From Biomaibacter acetigenes (GTDB lineage Bacteria > Bacillota > Thermosediminibacteria > Thermosediminibacterales > Tepidanaerobacteraceae): a stretch of 64,000 bases of DNA. The number at the start of each line of letters is the position of its first letter. The stretch's first letter is position 1. The DNA lies in NCBI RefSeq assembly GCF_003691585.1, contig NZ_CP033169.1:2356001-2420000 (forward strand), in the 5' to 3' direction. Made by a program: the position numbers and the translations under genes. Positions 1-7,747 of this stretch are shown piece after piece. A model generated the notes under the pieces. The model saw only the letters and a list, made by a program, of their open reading frames with translations, ran no database searches and was not told where the DNA came from.

Positions 1-958
1 TGGGGGGCAGCATGGGGATTACTCTGTCCACAAGATAGACGCTGGTGCCCCTCTTCATGGCTTCGATATCCAGGGGGCTTTTTTCCCTGACATAGTAGCT
101 AACATCGGCTATGTGAACTCCCAGCCGGTATCCGCCCTGTATCCGCTCCACACCGACGGCATCATCTAAGTCTTTAGCGTCCTCTCCGTCTATCGTCACT
201 ATTTTCTTATCTCTGAAATCCTCCCTGCCTTCAAGGTCTTCCTGCCTCACCTCATCGGGTATATCTTCCAGTTGATTTAAGACCTTTTTCGGAAATTCCA
301 GGGGAAGATCATATTTTTTAATGATGGAAAGTATATCGATGCCTTTTTCCCCTTCATACCCCAGCACTTCTATGACTTCACCCTCGGGGTTGCGCCTTTT
401 TTCAGGCCACCGGGTTATCTTCACAACCACCTTCTGGCCGGACTTTGCTCCCATGGTCTGATCTTTGGGGACAAATATGTCATAATAAAACCTCTTGTCA
501 TCGGGTGTTACAAAGGAAAAATACCTGTCCCTTTCAATGGTACCCACGACCTTTTTGCTGGCCCTCTTCAGAATTCTTATCACTTCACCTTCGGTTTTAC
601 CCTCATGTCTTGCGGGCAGCTTGGGACGGACTACGACTTTGTCGCCGTGCAGGGCACCGTTCAAATCTTCGCGGCTTATATAGATATCATCTATATCCTG
701 ATTTTCAGGGATTAAAAAGGCATAACCTTTAGGATGGCCTTCGATCATCCCCACTACCAGGTTCATTTTTTCCGGGATACCGTAGCGGCCCCGGCGGGTT
801 TTTACCACAAGGCCTTCCTTTTCCATATAATTCAAGGCTTTAAGTAAAAGGTCAAGCTCCCCGGCGTGAACATTCAGGGCCTGGGCCAGTTCATTTTCTG
901 TCATGGGCTTGTAGGCTTCCTGTTTCATGAATTCTATGAGCTGTTCTTTAAATGGCAT
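1..958 (-). CDS. rnr: Ribonuclease R, N-terminal part (cut by window edge)
   Basis: About 319 codons are present; the C-terminus lies off the left edge. RNase R is a processive 3'-5' exoribonuclease that degrades structured RNA and mRNA in the cytoplasm. Visible order: an N-terminal winged-helix region (about residues 1-65), cold-shock/OB-like sequence, then the start of the RNB catalytic domain with the acidic motif IDGEDAKDLDDA that supplies metal-binding aspartates. The ATG at 958 is preceded by AGGAGG about 6 nt upstream, which fixes the start. In many Firmicutes rnr follows eno-secG; here it is separated from secG by hppA, a toxin-antitoxin pair and transport genes. Product assignment is firm from the motif and domain order. 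Confidence 0.95.
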   Translation of the reverse strand, partial: MPFKEQLIEFMKQEAYKPMTENELAQALNVHAGELDLLLKALNYMEKEGLVVKTRRGRYGIPEKMNLVVGMIEGHPKGYAFLIPENQDIDDIYISREDLNGALHGDKVVVRPKLPARHEGKTEGEVIRILKRASKKVVGTIERDRYFSFVTPDDKRFYYDIFVPKDQTMGAKSGQKVVVKITRWPEKRRNPEGEVIEVLGYEGEKGIDILSIIKKYDLPLEFPKKVLNQLEDIPDEVRQEDLEGREDFRDKKIVTIDGEDAKDLDDAVGVERIQGGYRLGVHIADVSYYVREKSPLDIEAMKRGTSVYLVDRVIPMLPP

Positions 959-1039
959 GCTGTGCCTCCTGTTTTTATATAATTTATCTCCTGACTTATT
1001 TTATGCTTTTCTGGCATATTTTACAAGCTATGTAAAGGC

Positions 1040-1951
1040 TTATCTGAAAATATTTTTGTCTCTTTCGTGCCGGTTACTATCATAATATCTTACAATGCCA
1101 TTAGTTATAGCCTGGGCCGTTCTTTCTTTAAAAACCGGGCTCCGGAGCCAGCCTTCTTCGACAGGGTTTGATATAGTGCAAACTTCAATGGTGACAAAGG
1201 GTATGTTGGCCGTTGTTCCGATGGCATCGAAACCTTTAGAAAAGCTTTCTTCATGTACACCTTTACTTTCCAGTTTCAATTTTTTGCCAAGTTCTTCAAG
1301 AATAAACCTGCAAAGAAGTTCTCCCGGTTTGGAATGATACAGCGCTGCGGCTCCACAGCTGTTTTTGACCCGGTCCCAGCGGGTATGAATGCTTATCCAC
1401 AGATCAGCTTCCAGTAAACCTGCAACTTCCAGCCTGTCTTTTAAACCCATGGATATGTCTTTTTCTCTTGTCAATACAGCCCTGGCTCCTGTATTGATAA
1501 TTTTTGACTTCATGAAGCCTGAGATATGCATCACTACATTTTTTTCCAGGAGGTTTATATAGCCCCTGCGGCCGATGTCGCCCCCACCATGACCCGAGTC
1601 GATTATTACTAATTTATCCCTCATTACATTCTTTATATATGCTCTGTCAAAACATATCTCAAGCCTATCCGGAATGCCCCGGATTTGTTTTAAGCGGTAT
1701 GATGACGGATATTGGAGCGCTACGGAAACCAGTGTGCCTCCATTCTGTTCCGCAACCTTAACCGTGTTTATCAGACCGTCATAAATGTTTATGGTATCCG
1801 GCGCCATTATTAGTCCCCCATCCAGAGAGAACTCATAAACATTGCGGGCAGACCTCCTCAGAGCATGGGAAAGCGGCATGGTGGATTCCATTATCATTGT
1901 GGAAAAATCGGCATCGGTCTTTACATATACATTTGTCAGGCCGCGTTTCAT
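1040..1951 (-). CDS. N-acetylmuramoyl-L-alanine amidase (Amidase_3) with N-terminal AMIN-like region
   Basis: 303 aa. Amidase_3 enzymes are zinc hydrolases that cut the bond between MurNAc and L-Ala in peptidoglycan. The catalytic domain begins near residue 113: SGHGG supplies His121, LLEKN supplies Glu136, SIHT supplies His189 and TIEVCTISN supplies Glu256, matching the usual zinc ligands and catalytic Glu. The Asn that normally follows SIH is Thr here. Residues 1-110 look beta-rich and resemble an AMIN-type wall-binding domain (weak call). No signal peptide or membrane segment is visible, which is odd for a wall enzyme. A run of G precedes ATG 1951. It is divergent from the CofE-like gene at 2084. 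Confidence 0.85.
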   Translation of the reverse strand: MKRGLTNVYVKTDADFSTMIMESTMPLSHALRRSARNVYEFSLDGGLIMAPDTINIYDGLINTVKVAEQNGGTLVSVALQYPSSYRLKQIRGIPDRLEICFDRAYIKNVMRDKLVIIDSGHGGGDIGRRGYINLLEKNVVMHISGFMKSKIINTGARAVLTREKDISMGLKDRLEVAGLLEADLWISIHTRWDRVKNSCGAAALYHSKPGELLCRFILEELGKKLKLESKGVHEESFSKGFDAIGTTANIPFVTIEVCTISNPVEEGWLRSPVFKERTAQAITNGIVRYYDSNRHERDKNIFR

Positions 1952-2083
1952 ACCGAACCCCCCTGTTTTAATTTCGTATCATATTTATATTATTCCGGAA
2001 CCTTTAAAACGGTGACGGACAAACACCTAATTCTAAAAACCGGGATGGTTGAATAAAAATGTAAATGGAGGGAAGGGGTAAAA

Positions 2084-2728
2084 ATGGTTTTATCAGCCGT
2101 GAAATGGGTGCCTGTACCCATCAGAACCCATATAATTACCGAAAAGGATGACATTGTGGAGGTTGTTTTAAAATACACTTCTCCCGTGGCTGAATCCGGA
2201 GACATCATAGTCATAGCCGAAAGTCCCGTGGCTATAGCCCAGGGAAGGGCGGTTTTATCCAGTTCCATGAAAAGCGGTCTCCTGGCGCGTTTCCTGTCCA
2301 AATTCCCCAACAAGGACGGGAGTCTCGGCACCCCTGAAGCCATGCAGCTGGCCATAAATGAGGTGGGGACATTTCGTATAATCCTTGGAGCTCTAGCGGC
2401 CGCCCTGGGAAAAATGGTGGGCCGTAAAGGCGACTTTTACAGGGTTGCCGGTAGAGACCTGGCCAAGATCGATGACATAGCGGGAACCCTTCCGCCTTAC
2501 GACCGCTACATTGTGCCGGGGCCTAAAAATCCAAAGGAAATTACGGATAAGATATTCAAAAAAACCGGTATAACCACCGTTATTGCGGATATTAATGATA
2601 TAAAATGTGTTGACATCCTGGCCATCTCCGGAAAAGTAAAAGAAAAGGAGTTTATTGAAATCCTAAAAAACAATCCTCTTGGAAATGATGACCAGCAAAC
2701 GCCCATAGTGGTGTTAAAGCGCGTATAA
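2084..2728 (+). CDS. CofE-like (F420-0:gamma-glutamyl ligase family) protein
   Basis: 214 aa, similar in length and pattern to the CofE fold: an N-terminal VKWVPVPIRT segment, SGDIIVIAESPVAIAQGR, then a Gly-rich region and a C-terminal IADINDIKCVDILA block. CofE adds glutamates to coenzyme F420 in archaea and actinobacteria. No other F420 gene is visible here and most Firmicutes lack F420, so the family assignment is good but the substrate is unknown. The GGAGGGAAGGGG stretch just before ATG 2084 is a strong ribosome site. It is followed 29 bp later by the cwlD-like amidase, so the two are probably co-transcribed. Confidence 0.75.
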   Translation: MVLSAVKWVPVPIRTHIITEKDDIVEVVLKYTSPVAESGDIIVIAESPVAIAQGRAVLSSSMKSGLLARFLSKFPNKDGSLGTPEAMQLAINEVGTFRIILGALAAALGKMVGRKGDFYRVAGRDLAKIDDIAGTLPPYDRYIVPGPKNPKEITDKIFKKTGITTVIADINDIKCVDILAISGKVKEKEFIEILKNNPLGNDDQQTPIVVLKRV

Positions 2729-2757
2729 ATTCATAAGAAAGTCGGGTGGTGTGATTT

Positions 2758-3507
2758 ATGAAAAACCTGTTAAGAAAGTTTTCCATCCTGCAAAAAAACT
2801 GGGGCAAAAAAGTCCTCAATCCAAAATTGCCGGCGCTAATTTTTCTGGTGGTGCTTCTGGGTTTGACTTATAACATATTTATTACCAGAAACATTCCCGT
2901 ATTGAAATTATTTATTGCCGACAGAACCGTGGCCGTAGACCCGGGGCATGGAACCATTGACCGAGGGGTGGTTCACCGGGACAGCGGTGTGGCCGAAAGC
3001 CCAATTAATCTTGCAGTTTCTTTGAAACTAAAAGAAATCCTGATGCAGCAAAAATTCAATGTGGTTCTCACCCGGGACCATGAGACCCAGGAACAGATGG
3101 CAAACCACAAAGAACTCAAGCGCAGAATCGATGTGGCAGTTTCAAACAAAGCGGACATGTTTGTGAGCATACATGTGAACCAGTATCCCGATTCGTCCTG
3201 CTTTGGAGCCCAGTGTTTTTACAATCCTCAAAAACCCGAAAGCAAGCTGCTGGCTCTGCTGATTCAGGAGGAATTAAAAGCCCTGGAACCTGAAAATTTC
3301 CGGGAAGCACTACCCCAGGACCTGTTTATATTGCGGGAATCCCCCATGCCTGCGGTGCTGGTGGAAATGGGGTTTATATCCAATCCCTCGGACCGTCAGA
3401 AACTTCAGGACCCTTCTTACCAGGAAAAGATAGCAAAGGCCATAGCGGCAGGTATAAACCGCTACTTTAATAAAGATACTCCCAAACATACTCCTGAATA
3501 CAATTAA
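2758..3507 (+). CDS. cwlD: CwlD-type N-acetylmuramoyl-L-alanine amidase, membrane anchored
   Basis: 249 aa. An N-terminal hydrophobic segment (about residues 24-43) acts as signal anchor. The Amidase_3 domain follows with DPGHGTIDRG (His64), Glu80, SIHVN (His139) and VLVEMGFISNP (Glu203), the complete zinc/catalytic set. CwlD is required in sporulating Firmicutes to make muramic-delta-lactam in the spore cortex; length and architecture match that group better than general autolysins. The gene ends just before a hairpin at 3532 and lies directly downstream of the CofE-like gene. The symbol is by family resemblance; a different cortex or wall amidase remains possible. Confidence 0.8.
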   Translation: MKNLLRKFSILQKNWGKKVLNPKLPALIFLVVLLGLTYNIFITRNIPVLKLFIADRTVAVDPGHGTIDRGVVHRDSGVAESPINLAVSLKLKEILMQQKFNVVLTRDHETQEQMANHKELKRRIDVAVSNKADMFVSIHVNQYPDSSCFGAQCFYNPQKPESKLLALLIQEELKALEPENFREALPQDLFILRESPMPAVLVEMGFISNPSDRQKLQDPSYQEKIAKAIAAGINRYFNKDTPKHTPEYN

Positions 3508-3531
3508 AAAAATGTAACGTATCCTGCTCCT

Positions 3532-3576
3532 CCTCTCATATTATATTTTGAAAAATCAAATGAGAGGGGTTTTTTT
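3532..3576 (+). terminator. Hairpin with T-run between cwlD and the arginine decarboxylase gene
   Basis: CCTCTCAT (3532-3539) pairs with ATGAGAGG (3560-3567) across a 20-nt loop, followed by GG and T7 that abuts the ATG at 3577. It looks like an intrinsic terminator for cwlD. The GAGAGGGG at the end of the stem is also the only plausible ribosome site for the next gene. Confidence 0.75.
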
Positions 3577-4038
3577 ATGCTGCCAATGCCAACAAAATAC
3601 AGGATGGTGGCGGGTAGTTCGGAAGGGGCTACTGAACTCAATGCCTTCGATGGCGCGCTGCTTTCGGCCGGAGCCGGAAACCTCAATCTCCTCCGGGTTA
3701 GCAGTATTTTACCTCCAGGTGCGGTATATGATGAAACTCTGGTTATACCCCCGGGGAATCTGGTACCCGTAGCCTATGGTTCCATCGTGAACAGCAGGCC
3801 CGGGGCCACCATATCTGCTGCGGTGGCGGTAGGAATCCCGGAAGACGGTGATTACGGCGTCATAATGGAGCTTTCCGGGGAATTTGACAGGTTCACTGCC
3901 GAAAGCAGGATAAGGCAGATGGTGGTGAATGCCTTCAAAATTAGAAACAAGCCTCTGGCCGATGTAAGAATCTGTTCTGCCGAGCACATGGTGGATAAAA
4001 TCGGTTGCGCCTTTGCAGGAGTTCTACTCTGGTATTAA
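3577..4038 (+). CDS. pdaD: Pyruvoyl-dependent arginine decarboxylase
   Basis: 153 aa, the normal length for PvlArgDC, which converts arginine to agmatine (polyamine synthesis or acid consumption). The proenzyme self-cleaves: VSSILPPG contains the Ser42-Ser43 scissile bond, and Ser43 would become the pyruvoyl group. GVIMELSG carries the conserved Glu98, and the C-terminal HMVDKIGCAFAGVLLWY matches the archaeal and chlamydial enzymes. AGSSEGATELNAFDGALL is the family-typical N-terminus. ATG 3577 directly follows a terminator-like T-run, an unusual layout. The azlCD transporter genes follow with their own promoter. Confidence 0.93.
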   Translation: MLPMPTKYRMVAGSSEGATELNAFDGALLSAGAGNLNLLRVSSILPPGAVYDETLVIPPGNLVPVAYGSIVNSRPGATISAAVAVGIPEDGDYGVIMELSGEFDRFTAESRIRQMVVNAFKIRNKPLADVRICSAEHMVDKIGCAFAGVLLWY

Positions 4039-4048
4039 TAAAAATATA

Positions 4049-4077
4049 TTGACTTGTGTCAATGGTTTTTGTTATAT
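4049..4077 (+). promoter_or_regulatory. Promoter of azlCD with inverted repeat over the -35
   Basis: TTGACT (4049-4054), 17-nt spacer, TTATAT (4072-4077), about 35 bp before the azlC start. TTGAC-ttgt-GTCAA (4049-4062) is a perfect 5+4+5 inverted repeat that includes the -35 hexamer and could be an operator. Confidence 0.6.
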
Positions 4078-4111
4078 TTTTATTAAATTAACATATATAA
4101 GAGGAACCGTC

Positions 4112-4792
4112 ATGACATCCACTGAAAAAAATCAACTCGCATTTGGCATTAAACGCGCGATGCCTATAGTGATGGGTTATATTCCCGTGGGATTTGCCCT
4201 GGGGGTGCTGGCGTCGGGCAACGGCCTTTCTCCATTCGAAACCGGAGTCATGTCTATTCTGGTCTATGCCGGTTCGGCCCAATTTATAGCCGTAAATATG
4301 CTGGGAGCGGGCATAAGCCCACTCCCCATTATTATTACCACGCTGTTGGTAAACTTAAGGCATATTCTGTTCAGCGCTTCCCTGAGCCCTTATTTCCGGG
4401 AAGTAAACAAAAAGCTGATCCCGCTGATTTCCTTTTATATCACCGATGAAAGTTTTGCCGTAAGCATCACCGATGTTAAAGAAAAAAGTTTAACCCATAC
4501 TTACTTTCTGGGGCTTTACATAACTTCATATTTGAGCTGGGTGCTGAGCACCATACTGGGCTCGGCTTTTGGAAGCCTCATACCGGATACAAAAGCCCTG
4601 GGTTTTGACTTCGCCCTGCCGGGCATGTTCCTTGCACTTTTATGCATGCAGTTGAAGGATATGAAAACCATCGCCGTGGCTCTGGCGGCCGGTGCATTGT
4701 CCATGTTTTTCATTTTCACTATTCCGGGCAACTGGAACGTAATTCTTGCCACCATCATCGCTGCTGCACTGGGGGTGTTTCTTGAAAAATGA
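4112..4792 (+). CDS. azlC: AzlC-family branched-chain amino acid exporter, large subunit
   Basis: 226 aa from ATG 4112, which has GAGGA 7 nt upstream; a longer reading frame to 4013 lacks a ribosome site and overlaps pdaD. About seven hydrophobic segments and the family motif GYIPVGFALGVLA followed by YAGSAQFIAVNMLGAG and LVNLRHILFSASLSPYF identify AzlC. With AzlD it forms a small/large subunit membrane complex that exports branched-chain (or related) amino acids or analogues. The stop overlaps the azlD start by 4 bp, indicating translational coupling. Confidence 0.9.
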   Translation: MTSTEKNQLAFGIKRAMPIVMGYIPVGFALGVLASGNGLSPFETGVMSILVYAGSAQFIAVNMLGAGISPLPIIITTLLVNLRHILFSASLSPYFREVNKKLIPLISFYITDESFAVSITDVKEKSLTHTYFLGLYITSYLSWVLSTILGSAFGSLIPDTKALGFDFALPGMFLALLCMQLKDMKTIAVALAAGALSMFFIFTIPGNWNVILATIIAAALGVFLEK

Positions 4793-5115
4793 AATTGAGT
4801 TATGTTTATCTTATTGTCGGCATGGGAATAGTGACATACCTACCCCGCATGATGCCGGCCACAGTGCTCTCCCGGAAGCAATTGCCAGAGCTTTTGATAA
4901 GGTTCCTGAACTACATCCCTGCTGCGGTGTTATCGGCCCTGTTTTTCCCCAGCGTGCTGGTGACAGGGCACGAAATCAATATAGGGATGTCAAATCCCCT
5001 TTTTATAACGTCACTGCTTACATTTCCCATAGCATACAAAACCAAAAATATGTTTCTGACCGTAATTATCGGAATGATAATAACTATAATTTTAAATAAC
5101 CTTATATATCAGTGA
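4789..5115 (+). CDS. azlD: AzlD-family small subunit
   Basis: 108 aa with four hydrophobic segments and the family signature GMGIVTYLPRMMPATVLSRKQLPELLIRFLNYIPAAVLSAL split over residues 10-50. It partners AzlC. The ATG overlaps the azlC stop (ATGA). It converges on the MFS gene ending at 5180; no strong terminator is visible in the 64-bp gap. Confidence 0.88.
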   Translation: MKLSYVYLIVGMGIVTYLPRMMPATVLSRKQLPELLIRFLNYIPAAVLSALFFPSVLVTGHEINIGMSNPLFITSLLTFPIAYKTKNMFLTVIIGMIITIILNNLIYQ

Positions 5116-5179
5116 CCGTATATCATCATTCCTTTACGGAATGCGCAGTGCTGTCCCCTGGCGAACGGCTGAGGTATTG

Positions 5180-6313
5180 TTAGATTAAAATCCATATGCC
5201 GATGGCTGCCAGAATCCCCATAAACCCTCCGAAGTAAAAGGGCGCAGCAGCCCCGAACATGTTCCATAAAGCCCCGGCCAGGATAGAAGCGGGCAGAAGG
5301 CCTATACCCACCAGAGTGGCGTGCAGGCCTATTAATGTCCCCCTCAAGTTTTCCGGCGCTATGTCTGTTACAAAGGCCTTTTCCACGCCTTCGGTGAAGG
5401 CTATGTAAAGCCCGTAGACTCCGAATAAAACCCAGATGGCGGCAGGTGTCCGGGCCAGGCCAAATCCGAAGTATACCAGGCCGTAAACGAGATAGCCCGC
5501 CACCAACATTTTCTTCCTGCCAATGCGGTCCGATATCAATCCCGCAGGATAGGAAAATATATCGTATATTACATTATACAAAAGGTATAGAAGCAGTACA
5601 GTCTTTGCATCAAAACCCACATTCTGGGCTTTCAAAAGCAGGAATTGGTTGGATGAATTTCCAAGGGTAAAAATAAACATCAGAATTAAAAAGGATTTCA
5701 ATCGTTTATCCAGATCGTTCCAGTTCAGTGATAATTTTTTGGATGCATTTTTAACCTGAGTGACCTTTTCTTTTACCAGAAAGAGTGCCGCCACACCCAG
5801 CACTGCCGGAATCAGGGAATAAAGGAACACGCTGTAGTAATTGTCGGGGTGTCTGGTCAGAAAATAATAGGCCAGTACAACACCTATGGCTGCCCCCAGG
5901 GTATCCATGGCCCTGTGCAGTCCGAAAGCCCTGCCCCTGGCATCGGGGGGCGCCGACTCGGCAATGAGCGCATCCCGCGGCGCGGTCCGCACTCCCTTCC
6001 CTAAGCGGTCCGCCACCCTGCCCGCCAGCACGAAGGGCCAGGATGTGGCCAGGTACAGCAGCACCTTTCCTATGGTGGAAAAGCTGTATCCCATTATAGC
6101 AAAGGGTTTCCGCCTTTCCATTTTATCGGAAAAATACCCGGAAAAAACCTTCAAAAGGCTGGCCAGGCTTTCGGCTATACCTTCAATAGTACCCACAATC
6201 AAAGGTGTGGCTCCCAGTTTGGTGGTCAAAAAAACAGGGAGCAGAGGATACACCATCTCGGTGCTGATATCGGTTAAAAGACTGGTAAGACCCAGTATAA
6301 TGATGTTAAACAA
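5180..6313 (-). CDS. Major facilitator superfamily transporter
   Basis: 377 aa with about 12 hydrophobic segments. The loop motif GYFSDKMERRKP between the early helices and RVADRLGKGVRTAPRDALIAES later are typical of MFS drug/ion exporters. The start is TTG at 6313, which abuts the TGA of the upstream gene (TGA immediately followed by TTG) with GAGGGG about 10 nt upstream, so translation is probably coupled. Substrate is not readable from sequence; the ChrB-like partner hints at an oxyanion or toxic-compound role, which is inference. Confidence 0.85.
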   Translation of the reverse strand: MFNIIILGLTSLLTDISTEMVYPLLPVFLTTKLGATPLIVGTIEGIAESLASLLKVFSGYFSDKMERRKPFAIMGYSFSTIGKVLLYLATSWPFVLAGRVADRLGKGVRTAPRDALIAESAPPDARGRAFGLHRAMDTLGAAIGVVLAYYFLTRHPDNYYSVFLYSLIPAVLGVAALFLVKEKVTQVKNASKKLSLNWNDLDKRLKSFLILMFIFTLGNSSNQFLLLKAQNVGFDAKTVLLLYLLYNVIYDIFSYPAGLISDRIGRKKMLVAGYLVYGLVYFGFGLARTPAAIWVLFGVYGLYIAFTEGVEKAFVTDIAPENLRGTLIGLHATLVGIGLLPASILAGALWNMFGAAAPFYFGGFMGILAAIGIWILI

Positions 6314-6856
6314 TCAGATCGTCCCCTCTTTTTTGTATATTTTTTCTGCAAATTCTAAGAGATACTGCCGGCATTTCGCCATCATTTCCTCGGCTTTTTG
6401 CCTCTTCTCCGAACCGAAAAAATCCCTTTCCTTTATCTTTGAAAACCACCGGGACAGCTTGTCAATCTCCTCATCGTTTTCTTCCAGCTCCGCAAAAGTA
6501 AAGTTTTGTTTTGCCGTTTCCTTTTCTATCTCGGAGAAAAAGTCATTGCATTTGTCCATGAGTTCCTCATACTCCAGGTCCCTCTGCTCGTTGAATTTTG
6601 AGATAAGATAATTTTCATCTTCACTGGAAAGGGCCGCCACTTGAAGCAGAAGAGCTTCTCCCCCGGATTCCTTTATATCTCTTGTCAGGATGCGGATTTC
6701 ATTCTCGAGGTTGTTTATGCCCGGGTAAACGGCTACCGACTGCTGCAAATATAATGCCCCCACCTCTTTCAGCTTTCTCCAGGCCTTCACCCGGAGGGTT
6801 GAGGGCTCCGACGGGACTTTATAGATGAGTAGAAGCCAAGAAATTTTTTCTGACAT
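6314..6856 (-). CDS. ChrB N-terminal-domain-like protein
   Basis: 180 aa. The start WLLLIYKVPSEPSTLRVKAWRKLKEVGALYLQQSVAVYP, read over residues 7-46, is the typical ChrB_N block found in proteins linked to chromate resistance, followed by a charged helical region rich in Glu/Lys that may form a coiled coil. ChrB proteins are reported as regulators or accessory factors of chromate transport; the C-terminal ChrB domain is absent here. It is followed without a gap by the MFS gene. Two AACATATGTT palindromes lie just upstream, so the pair is probably regulated as one unit. Confidence 0.7.
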   Translation of the reverse strand: MSEKISWLLLIYKVPSEPSTLRVKAWRKLKEVGALYLQQSVAVYPGINNLENEIRILTRDIKESGGEALLLQVAALSSEDENYLISKFNEQRDLEYEELMDKCNDFFSEIEKETAKQNFTFAELEENDEEIDKLSRWFSKIKERDFFGSEKRQKAEEMMAKCRQYLLEFAEKIYKKEGTI

Positions 6857-6877
6857 AACATAATAAACCTCCTGTGC

Positions 6878-6913
6878 AACATATGTTTATCAAGAACAAT
6901 TGTAACATATGTT
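6878..6913 (-). promoter_or_regulatory. Two AACATATGTT palindromes upstream of the ChrB-like/MFS pair
   Basis: Perfect 10-bp palindromes at 6878-6887 and 6904-6913, 26 bp apart (about 2.5 helical turns). The proximal one is next to the AGGAGG ribosome site. They have the geometry of paired operators for a dimeric repressor of the minus-strand operon. Confidence 0.55.
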
Positions 6914-6952
6914 TCTGATTAATGCAACAGCCGTTAAATTTTGATTTAAATA

Positions 6953-6981
6953 TTGACATCTATTTTAATGTATTTTACAAT
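6953..6981 (+). promoter_or_regulatory. Sigma-A-type promoter of the AbrB/VapC module
   Basis: TTGACA (6953-6958), 17-nt spacer, TACAAT (6976-6981), about 40 bp before the antitoxin start. It is a near-consensus housekeeping promoter. Confidence 0.75.
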
Positions 6982-7023
6982 TTTATGTAAGAATTTATTA
7001 CTATAAGTAAGGAGGTAAGAAGA

Positions 7024-7305
7024 GTGAATTATAATATTGTAAAAGTAACAAGTAAGGGTCAGATGACTATTCCACATCTCATTAGAAAGAAACTGAATAT
7101 AAAAAAAGATGATTCTTTAATAGTCTATTTACAAAATGATGAAATCAGGATAAAGAAGCTGTCAGTGGTAGAACCATTGGGAGATAATGATCCTATATGG
7201 AAATTCGCAGGTACCCTGGTTGATGAGCCGGATGTAGCCGAAAATCACGACAAATATTTAGTAATGGAAGAAAAGAAGCATTTAGAATATAAAAAGGATG
7301 AATAA
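7024..7305 (+). CDS. AbrB/SpoVT-family antitoxin
   Basis: 93 aa. Residues 3-47 form the swapped-hairpin AbrB domain (VTSKGQMTIPHLIRKKLNI, then DEIRIKKL), the DNA-binding half of many VapBC antitoxins. The C-terminal half is acidic and likely wraps the toxin. The start is GTG 7024, set by AAGGAGG 8 nt upstream. It overlaps or abuts the PIN toxin gene and has its own near-consensus promoter, so autoregulation is expected from the family. Confidence 0.85.
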   Translation: MNYNIVKVTSKGQMTIPHLIRKKLNIKKDDSLIVYLQNDEIRIKKLSVVEPLGDNDPIWKFAGTLVDEPDVAENHDKYLVMEEKKHLEYKKDE

Positions 7306-7705
7306 GATGAGCAGAAAGATATTGGTTGATACCAGTGCCTTATATGAAATCTTCAATAAGACCGGTTATTATCATGAGTCTGCTATGAATATCTTAAAGA
7401 ATATGAATAAATATAAAATGATCCCAATATTAACAAACTTTATCGTAGCAGAAATCTATACATTGATTTTAATCCGGGTCGGAGCCGATAAGGCAAGAGC
7501 CTGGATAAAAAATAATATATGGCATATTGAAAGAATAACGGAAGAAGATGAAAAACGTGCGATAAATATTTTATTAAGCTATACTGATAAAACCTTTTCT
7601 TATACTGACGCAACAACTTTTGCATTAATGGAAAGATTAAATATAGATACAGCCTTTACTTTTGATAAACATTTTGTACAATACGGATTTAAACAACTAC
7701 AATAA
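7298..7705 (+). CDS. PIN-domain ribonuclease toxin (VapC family)
   Basis: 135 aa from ATG 7298, or 132 aa from ATG 7307, which leaves 1 bp after the antitoxin stop. PIN hallmarks: ILVDTSALYEIF with the first catalytic Asp, a mid-protein acidic residue in IVAEIYT, and the C-terminal SYTDATTFALMERLNIDTAFTFDKHF with the remaining aspartates. VapC toxins cleave RNA and are neutralised by the antitoxin encoded just upstream. All catalytic acids appear present, so the module looks intact. Confidence 0.88.
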   Translation: MNKMSRKILVDTSALYEIFNKTGYYHESAMNILKNMNKYKMIPILTNFIVAEIYTLILIRVGADKARAWIKNNIWHIERITEEDEKRAINILLSYTDKTFSYTDATTFALMERLNIDTAFTFDKHFVQYGFKQLQ

Positions 7706-7743
7706 AAAAGCTTCTACTTTATCTGTCAAGTAGAAGCTTTTTT
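7704..7743. terminator. Bidirectional terminator between vapC and hppA
   Basis: A 16-bp stem, AAAAAAGCTTCTACTT (7704-7719) with AAGTAGAAGCTTTTTT (7728-7743), and an 8-nt loop. The A-tract and T-tract arms serve both convergent transcripts. Confidence 0.9.
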
Positions 7744-7747
7744 ATCT

